From Ophioceras dolichostomum (lineage: Eukaryota > Ascomycota > Sordariomycetes > Magnaporthales > Ophioceraceae), in the NCBI GenBank assembly GCA_003049485.1, contig PYST01000035.1:62001-126000 (forward strand): 64,000 nt of DNA, given 5' to 3'. A model generated the notes under the pieces. It had not been told where the DNA came from. It saw only the letters and a list, made by a program, of their open reading frames with translations, and did not search any database. Within the stretch, counting starts at the first letter, position 1, and every line of letters begins with the position of its first letter. A program made the translations under genes and the position numbers. Positions 36,342-47,108 of the stretch are shown one piece after another.

Positions 36342-37179
36342 ATGGCCAAAGCCAAAGCTTCCAATCAAGTGGCCAAGCCGCCGCCTAAGCAAGTGCAGCC
36401 AGTAAAGACTGGAAAGAATGGGAAGAAAGAGAAACCGCGGAAGTTGGCGAAATGGGCAGATCAGAACGAGGAGTTTTTCTGGAAGGTGAGTTGCGTGCAT
36501 GTCTCTGGATTCTCCATGTCTGGATACCTAGTATCTTGAGCATCAATTATCTCACTTCTCACTTTGGCCCTGCGAAACTAACATGCCATCAAAATAACAG
36601 GAGACGTTTTCGCCAAACGACTACGCAGTCCTCATGACGGTCTGGAAGAAGGCTCACCGCCTCGATACTTGTCTCTTCCGGTTCCTGTGGATTCGCTTCG
36701 GATGGAGCGCTATCTATGGCCTGGTTCCTGTGTAAGTGACTTTGTATCCCGTTTCCTACCCACCCTTCTCCCCCGACCATTTATTGGGGAAATGACTGAC
36801 AACATGACATGTATGTTCACGTAGCGTCGGCGATGGCTTGGAGTGTGTCCTGTCTCTCAACTTGGTCAGACACTGCCGCAAAGTCGACGGCGGTATTGGG
36901 AAATGGGCCACCTTCGTCATGATCTGGCGACTCATCTTCGACATCCTCGTGGGAATCATTCCGCTGCTAGGGGATCTCGCCGATGCCGGCTACAAGTCGA
37001 ACACGCGCAACGCTCGCCATCTAACGAGACTCCTTTGCGAGAAGAACGGCGTCGACATGGAGGGCAATCGCATCGATAACAAGGGTGACATTGAGCTTGG
37101 GAATGTCGGGGGTGCTGGCGATGACGCTGGTGACCAACCGCCCATGACCCCGAACCAGGCCAGACTGGCCTATCGCTGA
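36342..37179 (+). CDS. DUF4112 membrane protein
   Basis: Three exons, join(36342..36485,36601..36731,36825..37179), 209 residues, all with canonical GT-AG junctions. The N-terminus is Lys/Pro-rich (residues 1-40). The DUF4112 domain begins at about residue 60 and includes LDTCLFRFLWIRFGWSAIYGL, VPVVGDGLECVLSLNLVRHC and WRLIFDILVGIIPLLGDLADAGYKSNTRN. The pattern of two short hydrophobic segments, each ending in a PxxGD motif, is the hallmark of the family, which is found in bacteria and fungi and has no established function. The C-terminal tail is Gly/Asp-rich. Transcription runs towards the ribonucleotide reductase gene, but the 1.2-kb spacing gives no reason to think they are co-regulated. 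Confidence 0.9.
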
Positions 37180-38413
37180 AGATAGCAGCAGCAAGGAGGG
37201 TAGTCTAGCTGCAAGCCGGGTGGTTGTGGTCAGGTCACGAAGGTGAAGGTGACGACGCTTTCTTTTTGAATGCTGGACCTTGTCCTTTTCCCCTTTCATT
37301 GTACACTTTTTCTTCCTCCAACTTACTTTCAGTTGACCGGTGGGATGGTTCATATTTTTAATACGGGCATTGCAGCTTACCTTACAATTTGTTAAACAAT
37401 CGGGCGTGGCGTCTTGGTGGACTCGGGTGTTAGCGGTCATGCTGGGCGGGCATTTTGGGAAATTGAGATCTCTTCTGAGAATCCTGTTACATAGAACTGG
37501 GGCGAAAGCCGGCCGATGGTTGTCAACTGTTCCGGGTGAGAGGTACATCCCTACCAACCTTACTAGCCATCAACGCAATATATCTCATACGTACATATCT
37601 AGACATCTCAGCCGCTCTCGGACGAACAAGATGCATCTCGCAGCTGCATGGTTATGTATCGTGGGGGCGTGGTGGACTTGTAAGTCGACGGCAGATATAG
37701 TAAGAATTCGTAATTCGGCCAAAAGGTTCATGAGCGAGATCAAGATCAGATAACATGAACTATACCGCCTCTCCCCTTTCCCCCAACCATGAGAGATATA
37801 TGTACAGGTGCCGCCATATTGACGAGGCGGTATGTATGGATTAGCTGACATGGGAACATCTGCAACTCTCTGCAACCCTCCAAATGCACCCGGATGCAGC
37901 TAGATGCATATCCAGCAACGCAAATCCAGACCGCGATGCAATCGATTAATGCCTCCAAATGCGTTCGAGATTCAACGATCAATCCCACCATCAGACCATC
38001 TGCAATCCTAAGATCAGAACTGGCCCCAGTTCTGCTTCCTCTTCGGCCTGATGGCTCGAGAACCGAAACTCCGAGTCGGCGCCCGACTTGGAGGAGGCTG
38101 GTTGTTGATATGGACCGTGTTCGCCCCTCCAGAGTGGGGCGATGGATGGGCAACAGTGGACCGAACGCGCCAAAGAGAACGCGTCCCGCGCATGTGACTT
38201 GACGTGTTTCGGCGCACTTAAAGAACTTAAATATCTGCCGGGCAGACATTCGAGGCGTCACTCTCCTGTTCTCCCTCGTCCTCGCACATCCGGCCCTCAC
38301 CTCGAGCTTCCATTGCAGCCTCCTTGCGACTCGCCCCGAACCCTCTCATAACCTTCTTCACCCATTCCTGCAGCCTTTGGTTCTTTTCTCGCCCAATTCC
38401 CCCCCTAGTCACA
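37180..38413. promoter_or_regulatory. Upstream region of ribonucleotide reductase gene
   Basis: The left part is the 3' flank of the DUF4112 gene. The right part is the promoter and leader of the RNR small-subunit gene and contains a perfect ACGCGT box at 38179-38184 and a CT-rich leader at 38260-38410. No other gene is supported. Confidence 0.6.
38179..38184. promoter_or_regulatory. MCB-like ACGCGT box
   Basis: A perfect palindromic ACGCGT, 230 bp upstream of the RNR start codon. In yeasts this MluI cell-cycle box binds MBF (Mbp1 or Cdc10/Res1) and drives G1/S expression. Three further copies lie in introns 1 and 2 of the gene (38513-38518, 38812-38817, 38820-38825). Function here is inferred. 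Confidence 0.5.
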
Positions 38414-39938
38414 ATGAGCGTCCAGATCACGCCGTCGAAGCAGGCAAGTCGCGTCGGCGCGCCCTCGGTCACCATTTTCGCGATCACCGATCGGCCTCTG
38501 ATCACTACTAACACGCGTCAATGCAGGCTGCTTCCGCCATTGAGTCATTCAAGATGGAATCTCCCGTCAAGAAGCTCGACTTCAACGCCGCGGACAAGGA
38601 GAACCAACCTCTCGGCGCCACCTCGTCTCCCCTCGCCACTGAGGTAGTGAATGCGAAGGTTGTTGAGCCCTTCGTGAAGGAGGTCAAGGAGGGAGTCTCG
38701 AAGCCCGCCGAGGTCGCCCGCAAGTCCGATATCGTCGACGAGCCTCTTCTCCAGGAGAATCCCCAGCGATTCGTGCTGTTCCCAATCCAGTATCACGAGG
38801 TATGCGTCTCGACGCGTCCACGCGTTAAGTGGTTCCAAGCCTCAACCCCAAGGAGACCCCACTGACCCACCCTGCACCCCTGAACACAGATCTGGCAGAT
38901 GTACAAGAAGGCCGAGGCGTCGTTCTGGACGGCCGAGGAAATTGACCTCTCCAAGGACCTGCACGACTGGAACAACAAGCTCAATGACGATGAGAAGTAC
39001 TTCATCTCACACATCCTGGCCTTCTTCGCCGCCTCGGACGGCATTGTCAACGAGAACCTCGTAGAGCGCTTCAGCGGCGAGGTCCAGATCCCCGAAGCTC
39101 GCTGCTTCTATGGGTTCCAGATCATGATGGAGAACATCCACTCGGAGACATACTCGCTCCTGATCGACACATATATCAAGGAGCCCGCCCAGCGCACCTA
39201 CCTCTTCAACGCCATCGACACTAGTATGCGATGCCATCCCCACCCCCTTGTCCCTGCTCCCCCAAAAGAAGTTCAAAACAATCAGGCCAAGGCTAACAGT
39301 TCCGCCCCTCAGTCCCATGCATCCGCAAAAAGGCCGATTGGGCTCTGCGTTGGATTGCGGACAGGAAGTCCACCTTCGCGTCGCGCCTGATCGCCTTCGC
39401 CGCCGTCGAGGGCATCTTCTTCAGCGGCGCCTTCGCGTCTATCTTCTGGCTGAAGAAGCGCGGCCTGATGCCCGGCCTGACCTTCTCCAACGAGCTGATC
39501 TCGCGCGACGAGGGTCTGCACACCGACTTCGCCTGCCTGCTCTTCTCGCACCTCAAGAACCGGCCCAGCAAGCAGGTGATCCAGGAGATCATCGTGGACG
39601 CCGTCACGATTGAGCAGGAGTTCCTGACTGAGGCCCTGCCCTGCGCCCTGCTGGGCATGAACGCGACCCTGATGAAGCAGTACATCGAGTTCGTCGCCGA
39701 CCGCCTGCTCGTGGCCCTGGGCAACGAGAAGGTCTACCGCGCGACCAACCCGTTCGACTTCATGGAGAACATCTCGCTTGGCGGCAAGACGAACTTCTTC
39801 GAGAAGCGCGTCGGCGAGTACCAGAAGGCCGGCGTGATGGCCAGCACCAAGAAGGCCCCTGCTGAGGACGATGCCACTGCCACACCAGAGGACAAGAGCG
39901 AAAATGCCGGTGACTTCACCTTCGATGATGACTTCTAA
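38414..39938 (+). CDS. RNR2: Ribonucleotide reductase small subunit (R2)
   Basis: Four exons, join(38414..38443,38527..38799,38890..39223,39313..39938), 420 residues. Intron 1 has a GC donor (CAG/GCAAGT); the first exon encodes MSVQITPSKQ and no GT donor nearby keeps the frame. All catalytic residues are present: diiron ligands Asp151, Glu182, His185, Glu245, Glu279 and His282, and the tyrosyl-radical Tyr189 in ENIHSETYSLL. Signature blocks WTAEEIDLSKD, RCFYGFQI, KKADWALRW and VEGIFFSGAFASIFWLKKRG are intact. The C-terminal FTFDDDF is the heptapeptide that docks to the large subunit. The enzyme reduces ribonucleoside diphosphates to deoxy forms for DNA synthesis and repair. The N-terminal 80 residues are disordered and contain a VKKLDF-KENQP motif typical of fungal R2. 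Four ACGCGT boxes in and around the gene suggest S-phase control. Confidence 0.98.
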
Positions 39939-40575
39939 GCATTCCTTCCATCTTGGATCCTCTTTTTTGGCATCTTCTTTCTCCCAGCGGCGCACATATA
40001 CCCCGCTCTCCGTCGTGTACATCTTCTCCGCTTTTCTTTTCTTTTTGGTTGATTGCCACACTATCTAGACTTGCCGTCGTAGTCGCCCCAGCGCATCTTG
40101 GCGGTCATTCCTGTTTTCCTCGCTGGTTGGATCACATCGCCTAGCAAGACTTTGCTGCTTGGTTTTTCGGTTGACATTGGAGGCGTTAGGCAGGGATCTC
40201 GGATATCACGCATTTTTTTTTCTTGCATTTGTCCCATGTTTTAGTTACGGTTGGGTACGGAAAGAGGTCAGGTGGAAAACGAACGCATGAGCGTTGACGT
40301 ACGAAGGTGCATTGTCTCCCATGTATTGTACAAGTAGACTCTCGTAATGCTAGGATCAGGTCCATTATCATCTAATGAGATACCAACCGGTACACCTGCG
40401 CTCGATATTTAAGCCCGCGAGATAAATCGCCGACCACGATGCTGCTGTCCCTCTGCTTGTTCCTAAAAATTTTAGTGCTGGTAGTGCCACTGGTGTTCTT
40501 GCCCACGTCGTGACGAGGGGGTACCGGGCATGGCCGCTCCAGACTCTACTTCGCCGCATATTCACACTCAAATTT
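39939..40575. other. Convergent 3' flanks
   Basis: Spacer between the 3' ends of RNR2 and SRP9-21; T-rich 3'-UTR-like sequence at 39960-40050 and 40210-40225. No gene is seen. Confidence 0.5.
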
Positions 40576-41229
40576 CTATCGCTTGCCCTTCTTCTTCTTG
40601 CCCTTGCCACCACCGCCGCTTCCTCCCTGCTGCTGTTGTGATTTTGGTGGTTGTGACTGTTGCTGCTGCTGCGCGCCAGCCTGGCTTGTCGTCGCTGCAC
40701 TCCCCCCTGATTTCGGAGCAGCCTCCTCAGCCGCGGGAGCCGGCTCTGCGGGCGCCGCCGCCGCCGAAGAGTCGAGGATGCCGTCGTCGCGCGGCGGGAG
40801 GGCGGCCATGCGGCGGCCGAGGCTGCCCAGCATCTGGACGAGACGTGAGACCTCTGCGGCCTTGGTGGTGCGGTACCTCAGGCAGGCGCCGCTTGCGGGG
40901 TCGTACGTTTTGAGAACGAGCTTTGCGCGGGGCGGCTTCGCATCTGGTAGCTTCTCGCCATCTTTTGGTGGCTTGCCGCCTGCTGGCCGGACGGAGTATC
41001 GGCTTGTGATAATGGTCTGCGAGGAGGACAATCGGGTTAGCTGGATGACGACCACCTTGCGAGGGCATCGATGACCGTATTGAGATATTGAGAAACACAA
41101 AGGAACCGGCTGCTGTGGCGTAACAAGTGATTTGAGTGGAAGAACGGTGAGGCATACTGTTAAAGGGCGGGCGGCGAGCAGAAGCTGTGATTGTTGTAGC
41201 CATTCCTGGCTCGTCGTGAATACTGGCAT
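40576..41229 (-). CDS. SRP21: Signal recognition particle subunit SRP9-21
   Basis: Two exons, complement(join(40576..41016,41158..41229)), 170 residues. The start MPVFTTSQEWLQQSQLLLAA and the core LVLKTYDPASGACLRYRTTK followed by AAEVSRLVQMLGSLGRRMAAL match the SRP9/SRP21 fold (about residues 1-110). The junction gives ARPLT/TIITSRYSV in frame. The remaining 60 residues are Ala/Pro/Gln-rich and end in a Lys/Arg-rich tail (KGKKKKGKR), as is usual for fungal SRP21-type proteins and longer than animal SRP9. SRP9/21 pairs with SRP14 on the Alu domain of SRP RNA and slows translation while the ribosome is brought to the ER. Confidence 0.92.
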   Translation of the reverse strand: MPVFTTSQEWLQQSQLLLAARPLTVCLTVLPLKSLVTPQQPVPLCFSISQYGHRCPRKVVVIQLTRLSSSQTIITSRYSVRPAGGKPPKDGEKLPDAKPPRAKLVLKTYDPASGACLRYRTTKAAEVSRLVQMLGSLGRRMAALPPRDDGILDSSAAAAPAEPAPAAEEAAPKSGGSAATTSQAGAQQQQQSQPPKSQQQQGGSGGGGKGKKKKGKR

Positions 41230-41711
41230 CTTTAGGGCTGCTACCCTTCAGCTTGAAGGTCGCTATTTGTTAGGACTGCGAGGGTTTGAATACGTCGTCT
41301 TTCAGGTCGTTGTTCGGACTGGTGTCAAAAGATGTGAGTGAGGTGGTGGCAGCAATTTAGTGGGGTTGATGAGCGAGGTATCAGCTATCAAAATGTGTGG
41401 GGTTAATTCGATCGCGTCCATGGCACAGCTTCGCGGCTTCACGACTCTCCCTCAAATCCCTCCTGAAATATTATCAGGCCGCCGCCCGTCGCAGTCCTAA
41501 ACCGGCAGACTCAAACATTAACCCCCGGGTATCTCAAAATTCCGACAATGAAACTAAAAATTCAATATCACAGCTGCCTCCAAATCCCATCCAGCGCTGC
41601 AAGTAGCGGGAGGTGGCTCAATAATATCCAACCATAGGCCGAATTTGCACCGATCCGCCACATGACCACCCAGAGAGTTTCTGAGAGCTGGCCGCCTGCC
41701 TAAAATGCATC
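41230..41711. other. Spacer upstream of SRP9-21 and downstream of SWD2
   Basis: Promoter of the minus-strand SRP9-21 gene and 3' flank of the minus-strand SWD2 gene. No gene is supported. Confidence 0.5.
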
Positions 41712-43013
41712 CTATGCATAAGGGTCAGGTAGCCAGAACACAAGTTCCCGGTCTGCCGTAGCAAAGAAGTTGAATCTGGGGTTGAAGGCGAGCACTGCGG
41801 CCTCCCTCTTATCTTCAAGTTTGTGGTTTGGGTCCATGCTCTTGTTCGGGCTCACGCTCCCCAGCGTATCCCAGACCAAGACGTTCTGAGATCTCGTCCC
41901 GCTTAGGACGTACCTGCCATCGGGAGTGAAACAGCAGTCACCGCTACTTTCCATGTCTGGATGCGCCGCCTCCCCTGCGGCGGCTCGGGAGGTGCTCCCT
42001 TCCGGCTTCCGCAGGTAGGCCTTCAGATGCCCATCAAAGGAATCAAGCAGGAAGTGGCCCCCGCCGTTGGTGCCGAGCAAGACCGACTTACCGTCGTTCG
42101 AGAAGTCGAGCTTGGTCCAGCCTTTGAGCCCGTGTGACGGATCGACGTCCCTGCAGGCCTCTACGATATCGAAGGTCGCGAACGGCGCCTTGGAGTAGTT
42201 CCTGTAGTCGTAAAGGAGGATACTCCCACCCCGTGGCGACGCGACTGCAAAGACCTCGCCTGACGGGTCCCAGGCTAGCAGATAAGGAGTGTTGAGAACA
42301 AGCTGACCGGTTGCGTGCTTGGAGTTGATAGACCATAGGCGCACCGTGTTGTCGCGGCTGGAAGAGATGAACACATCGTTTCCGGGGTGTATCGCCAGAT
42401 TGGTGACCGAGTCTTCGTGGCCTTCGAAGTAGCGGATAAAGGAATTATCGAGCGTCTCCAAGTAACGGATCGCATCTGTCCGAAGGCGCCGCACGGCTCG
42501 AGTCAGCAAGCCCGGCGAGTTTTAATCCCAGGGCATGGAAAATTCAAGCTCTAAGCCATACCGTTCGTCTTCGTGCTTGCGTATATTATACTAGAGCCGC
42601 TGTGCGTGAACTTCGCATGTTTGACTCCGTACTTCTTGCTGGCTAGGCTCTTGTCGGCGCGACCCTCTCTCACGCTGTAGAGCTGTATCGTCTCGTCGCT
42701 TTCCGAGGTCATGCAGAGCTCCCCTGGGTCATTAAAGTCTAGTGACAAGACATGAGGAGGCGGCCTGTCCGGCTTTAGGTCTGATCGTCGAAAGAGCTAT
42801 TCCAACAAGGCAAGAGAAGAGTCAGCTTCGGGCTCCTTCTCACGACACGAAGTGCACCACAGTACAGCTTTCGCAAGGGAACGCAAGGGAAGGACTGCTC
42901 ACCTTGGTGGGTCGAAATGTCGATATTATTTGGGACAGTTCAGTGGTAACTGCACCACCGATAAGGGAAGCCGTTCCATTTGGCCCAAAGCCGATGGGGC
43001 GGTCGATGTCCAT
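41712..43013 (-). CDS. SWD2: SWD2/WDR82-like WD40 protein
   Basis: Three exons, complement(join(41712..42475,42562..42796,42903..43013)), 369 residues, with all junctions in frame. Exon 1 starts MDIDRPIGFGPNG and ends STFRPTK; exon 2 begins LFRRSDLKPDRPPPHVLSLDF. WD40 repeats can be followed through MTSESDETIQLYSV, KHAKFTHSGSSIIYAST, FEGHEDSVTNLAIHPGNDVF with DNTVRLWSI, LLAWDPSGEVFAVA with ILLYDYRNY, GDCCFTPDGRYVLSGT with NVLVWDT, and AVLAFNPRFNFFATADRELVFWLPD. The repeat order and ends match yeast Swd2 and human WDR82, which belong both to the COMPASS H3K4 methyltransferase and to the cleavage and polyadenylation factor in the nucleus. Divergent from the OAC1-type carrier. Confidence 0.92.
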
Positions 43014-43631
43014 GGCCGATGGAAAAGGCCTCTGAGGCCAATTGAGAGCAGGCAGAGCTATCCCGATAGAGGCAGTAGATGAACGCCTAGACTGGAGCCA
43101 CGAGATAAATCGAGTTCGACATGGAGGTGATCAACAGTGAAAATGGAACAACTTTAAAGGGAGGTGCGTTAGGAACGTGCTTGAATGTGGGGTTGGAAAG
43201 TTGAGATGGACTCGAGCTGGAGCTAAGCTTGCATTTCCGGCATTCACAAAGAGCTTGGCCTGTGCGTTCCCCAGACGCCCCCTGAACTTTTAATTGACCA
43301 ATCCCGGTCTTGTCAATGGTAGCCCACTAAGAAGCCGCCCGAAGTCGGCAGCGGAGGCCGACTGAAGAGGGAAAAAAACAAAAAAACAAAAAATGCGAGT
43401 GTCTCGAGGATGCTAATACGTATCATGTCAGATTAACGACGGAGTAAGCGGATATTGCACACAATGATATGAGTCGATTCTTTTATCCAACTTTACACTG
43501 ACTTCTAGACGAACGACAGATCGTAGTGACGCAGCTTCTCTCCCTGCCTGACCCGGTGCGGTGGTTTGGCCCTGCCTCGACGACCAGACCCCAAGCACGT
43601 CCCGTCCACACGTCATCCATTTGCCGCGAAG
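43014..43631. promoter_or_regulatory. Shared divergent upstream region
   Basis: This 618-bp region separates the starts of SWD2 (minus) and the mitochondrial carrier gene (plus) and should contain both promoters. An A-rich run lies at 43368-43393. No clear TATA box. Confidence 0.55.
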
Positions 43632-44979
43632 ATGTCAACTACGATAGGGTGCGTGTTGAAACCCCCAATTACGTCAACGCCCGGTCCCTCTGAAACCCGG
43701 GCCTTCCGACTGACCGCTCCTCCGCCGGACACGCACGGCGAGGACGCGGCGCAAACGGAATCAAACAGCGAACATGAGCTGAGCTGATATCTTATTCCGA
43801 CGACAGGGCCTTCGTGGCTGGCGGAATCGCCGCCTGTGGTGCCGTCACAGCGACACATCCGTTCGAGACCGTGAAAATCCGGTAAGAAGCCGGGCGCCCG
43901 CTCCCTCACAACTCCTTCGGACCTTTCGGCAAATCCGTGCGAGTGGTGGAACACATGCCAAACTCAAAGACCTCGACCTAGAGAGGAAGGGCAGTGGTGA
44001 CTAAGACAGAGCTTGCTTGCTTGCCCCCGCGCATGTTCGACCAGCATGCAGTTGCAGGGAGAGCTACAGAACAAGGGCCACCAACCTCACCACTACCGCG
44101 GCCCGTTCCACGGTGTCTCGGTAATCGTGCGCAATGAGGGCCTGCGAGGTATCTATCGCGGTATCGGCTGCGCCTACATCTACCAGGTCCTGCTCAACGG
44201 CTGCCGGCTGGGCTTTTACGAGCCGATGCGCCAGACCCTGACCAGCCTGGTCTTTGACGACGACAAGACGCAGAGCCTCGGTATCAACATGTTCTGCGGC
44301 GCCGGGTCCGGAATCATAGGCGCCGCTGCAGGAAGCCCCTTTTTCCTAGTCAAGACGCGGCTACAAAGTTACTCGCCTTTCCTTCCCGTCGGCACGCAGC
44401 ACGAGTACCGCAACGCGTGGCACGGCATGAGGTCGATCTACGGCGCCGAGGGCATCCTTGGCATGTACCGTGGCGTCGGCGCGGCCATGATCCGGACCGG
44501 GTTCGGCAGCTCCGTTCAGCTTCCGACTTACTTCTTTGCGAAGAGGCGCCTCATTAAGCATCTTGGAATGGAGGAGGGTCCAGCATTGCATCTGGCCAGT
44601 AGCACGGCCAGTGGCTTTGTGGTCTGCTGCGTCATGCATCCGCCAGGTGAGATAACACCAGAGAGAATGCCACTCCGACAGATATACGAAGGAGTCATAA
44701 CGGCTAATGATCCCTCCTTCTCGCCTCGGGTCCGGCGCAGACACTATCATGTCTCGCATGTACAACCAAACGGGGAATTTGTACAGTGGAGTCTTCGACT
44801 GTCTAGCAAAGACCGTGAGGACCGAGGGTTTCTTCGCTATTTACAAGGGATTCCTGCCCCATTTAGCCAGGATCCTTCCGCACACAATCCTCACCCTGAG
44901 CTTAGCAGAGCAGACGAACAAGCTGATGAGGAAGTTAGAAACCCGTATTCTGCCCTCAGAAGCCCTCAAGTCCCCATAG
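43632..44979 (+). CDS. OAC1: Mitochondrial oxaloacetate-type carrier
   Basis: Four exons, join(43632..43648,43807..43881,44045..44646,44741..44979), 310 residues. The first exon carries only five codons plus two bases. Three mitochondrial-carrier repeats are visible: HPFETVKIRMQLQGEL, SPFFLVKTRLQSYS, and HPPDTIMSRMYNQTGNLY. The second lacks the usual acidic residue in PX[DE]XX[KR], which is also true of yeast Oac1 and SLC25A34/35, and the third has the Oac1-like R-[IM]-YNQ. Six hydrophobic helices fit the 310-residue length of the family. The protein should sit in the inner mitochondrial membrane and move oxaloacetate, sulfate or related anions; the substrate is inferred from the similarity. 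A short conserved C-terminus ends the protein. Confidence 0.93.
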
Positions 44980-45215
44980 CTCTGCGCGCCATGACAGCTT
45001 GGCCACGGCATTGTTGCATTTTCGCCTGTATATCTAGACTTTATAGACAGATCTTGCCTTGCGCGAGGCATAATATTGCTGGATATGACGCTGGCACGCG
45101 TCTCATCCTGGCTGCCGAAATCCAGCCTCAGTCACCAGGTATCAGGTAGGCCTGGGGCGGCTATGAAGGGGAAAAGCAAAGAGAAACAAGACATCCAATC
45201 GTGTTGAACTGCCTA

Positions 45216-46542
45216 TCATCCGTAGACTGTCCTCTCACATCCATAACACAGTCGCCCCGAACCCGCCACAGCCTGTGCCCCCTCTGGACCACCCCCACTA
45301 ATCGGCTTGTCGTCGCCCATCTCACCCCTCCACCTTTCGTTGCCGGTCTCGTCGACGGCGAGCCCACAGAGACCACATCTCTGCAGGCCATCCTCTCGGG
45401 TAAGCTTGGCTGTCGTCCGGACCACATTTGCGACAATGGAGGGATAGCTCTGCTCCACCTCCTGAAAGTACCTGGTCATGACATCGTCGATGCCCAAGTC
45501 CCTGTGTGATACAACCACGCCGTTCGTTGCGGCACCGTCACGCACCGTCAGCCGCTCGTCCATCCCCGTCAACTCGGCAAAGATGTCGAGCTCCTTCCTA
45601 TAGAGTTCCCGCAAGGGATGGTGTGCCGTCAGGCTTGTCTGAACCTGTGCAACATGGTGGTCGGCGCCGCCGTCCGCACCGGCAGAGCTCCGGTAGTCCA
45701 CGATCGGCTGCGGCCCGTCGTTGGTGAACCACGGCAGCGAGAAGCCCCTCCCCTTGGCCGTCTCGGACAGCGTCAAGGCGGCCAGAGAAGTGGTGTTGTG
45801 GCCCAGCATGAGCGCGCAGGACCCGCTGCTCGCCGCGACAGACATGAGGACGTGCCGCACGAGGAGCCGAGTGACGTCGGCCCTGGACGTCAGAGAAGGC
45901 AGGCTTTCAAGGAGGCCGCGCACCTGCTCCTCTGGCGGACAGCCGGGCCTGAGCGGCGGCAGGGCGGACCAGTCGATGCTGCTCAGCCCGGCCGCGGCGG
46001 CCAGAGACACGCATTCGAACGCGAAGCGGGGGTAAGCTGCGCGCCACCGCTCTAGGAGCGCCGCGGCACGCGAAGGGGGAGGTGGTGGTGCGGCAGTACT
46101 AGCCGTAGCAGTAGCAGTGAAGAGGACGCTCTCGGTGTCGACGTGGACGATGTGGAACTTGCGCAGCACGGGGCGCCGCTTCTTGACAAAGTTCTCGTCC
46201 AGCTCGTCGAGGATCTGTACCATGACCGACGATGACGGGCCGAACGAGAGGCCGACGAGGTATCTGACGGTGCCCTGCCTGATGGAGTTCCGGCTCCCGC
46301 GGTCCAGCGCCTCCACTCGCTTCGCCGTTTTGACCCTCACGAATGCGCAGAAACATGCACTTCATATTTTTTTTCAAAGTCAGCTCCAAGGTCTTCGGTT
46401 TCCTTATTGGGCGGGTTGTCTTGTTGGTTAAAGGTACATACGGGCAAACTGGCTCGGCGCGAACCTCGAGGGTTGCCCGCTCTGCCTTGCATCTTGGGCA
46501 TTGCCTTTCACCCATCTGAGATGGTTTGTCTTCAGTCGCCAT
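45216..46542 (-). CDS. NCS2: Cytoplasmic tRNA 2-thiolation protein 2
   Basis: Two exons, complement(join(45216..46359,46442..46542)), 414 residues. The N-terminus is MATEDKPSQMGERQCPRCKAE, and splicing gives VCPACFCAFVRVKTAKRVEA, the first metal-binding region of the family. The conserved core includes VRYLVGLSFGPSSSVMVQIL, FHIVHVDTE, LMSVAASSGSCALMLGHNTTSLAALTLSETAKGRG, and the C-terminal CGLCGL...CYGC pair. With NCS6/CTU1 it thiolates U34 of tRNA-Lys, tRNA-Glu and tRNA-Gln, using sulfur carried by URM1. The acceptor (TATGAAG) lacks a pyrimidine tract, so this junction should be checked against transcripts, but it restores the cysteine motif exactly. The next gene, also on the minus strand, is 550 bp upstream. 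Confidence 0.92.
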
Positions 46543-47095
46543 GAAATACCCGTTTGAATTGAGAAATTTTGGAGAGACGGAGGGCAGAAATTCTCTGTGG
46601 AGAATGCAGCTCTTTTATTTCCCTGCTTCTATTTTCTTGTCTTTCGTGTCGATAATGGTCGTGAGATATTTGACAATGCTTTTGTGGTGGGTGTCATAGT
46701 TTTTAGTGACACTCAATTTTCTTGTCATCCATCCTTCTATGGGTGCCTCAGGTAGTGGATGGGATCAAAACCCAAAGCAAACCCGCCATCAGAAATGACA
46801 CGATATGTGTACATTTTTTAAGCCTTTGAATAGGAATATTCTGAGGTCTTTTTTTTCGTTCATATTCTATCGAGTCTAAACCCTTTCCCAGCAACAAACA
46901 AGGGAATATCTAAGTGTTAGGGGACGGGCAGGAAGTGCTGCTCATGCCTTCTACAGCGAGCCTGACTGACACTTGTCACGGGGAACCTTTCTCCCAGGAA
47001 GAGCAGTTGGAAAGCCAGCCCCCAGTTTTCAAGAGATAGACGCCTTCAGCAAGCAGCTGGAAAGCCAGCCCACAGTCTTCAAGAGATAGACGCCT
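46543..47095. other. Spacer upstream of NCS2
   Basis: Promoter of NCS2 (minus) and 3' flank of the phosphotransferase gene. T-rich at 46815-46860. The right end carries the 50-bp tandem duplication described separately. Confidence 0.5.
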
Positions 47096-47108
47096 TCAGC
47101 AAGCAGCT
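47002..47108. repeat. 50-bp direct tandem duplication
   Basis: Two adjacent 50-bp copies, 47002-47051 and 47052-47101, differing at about three positions, followed by seven bases of a third. The second copy overlaps the last codon and stop (47096-47098) of the APH-fold gene, so the first copy repeats the stop region inside the 3' UTR. Confidence 0.9.
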
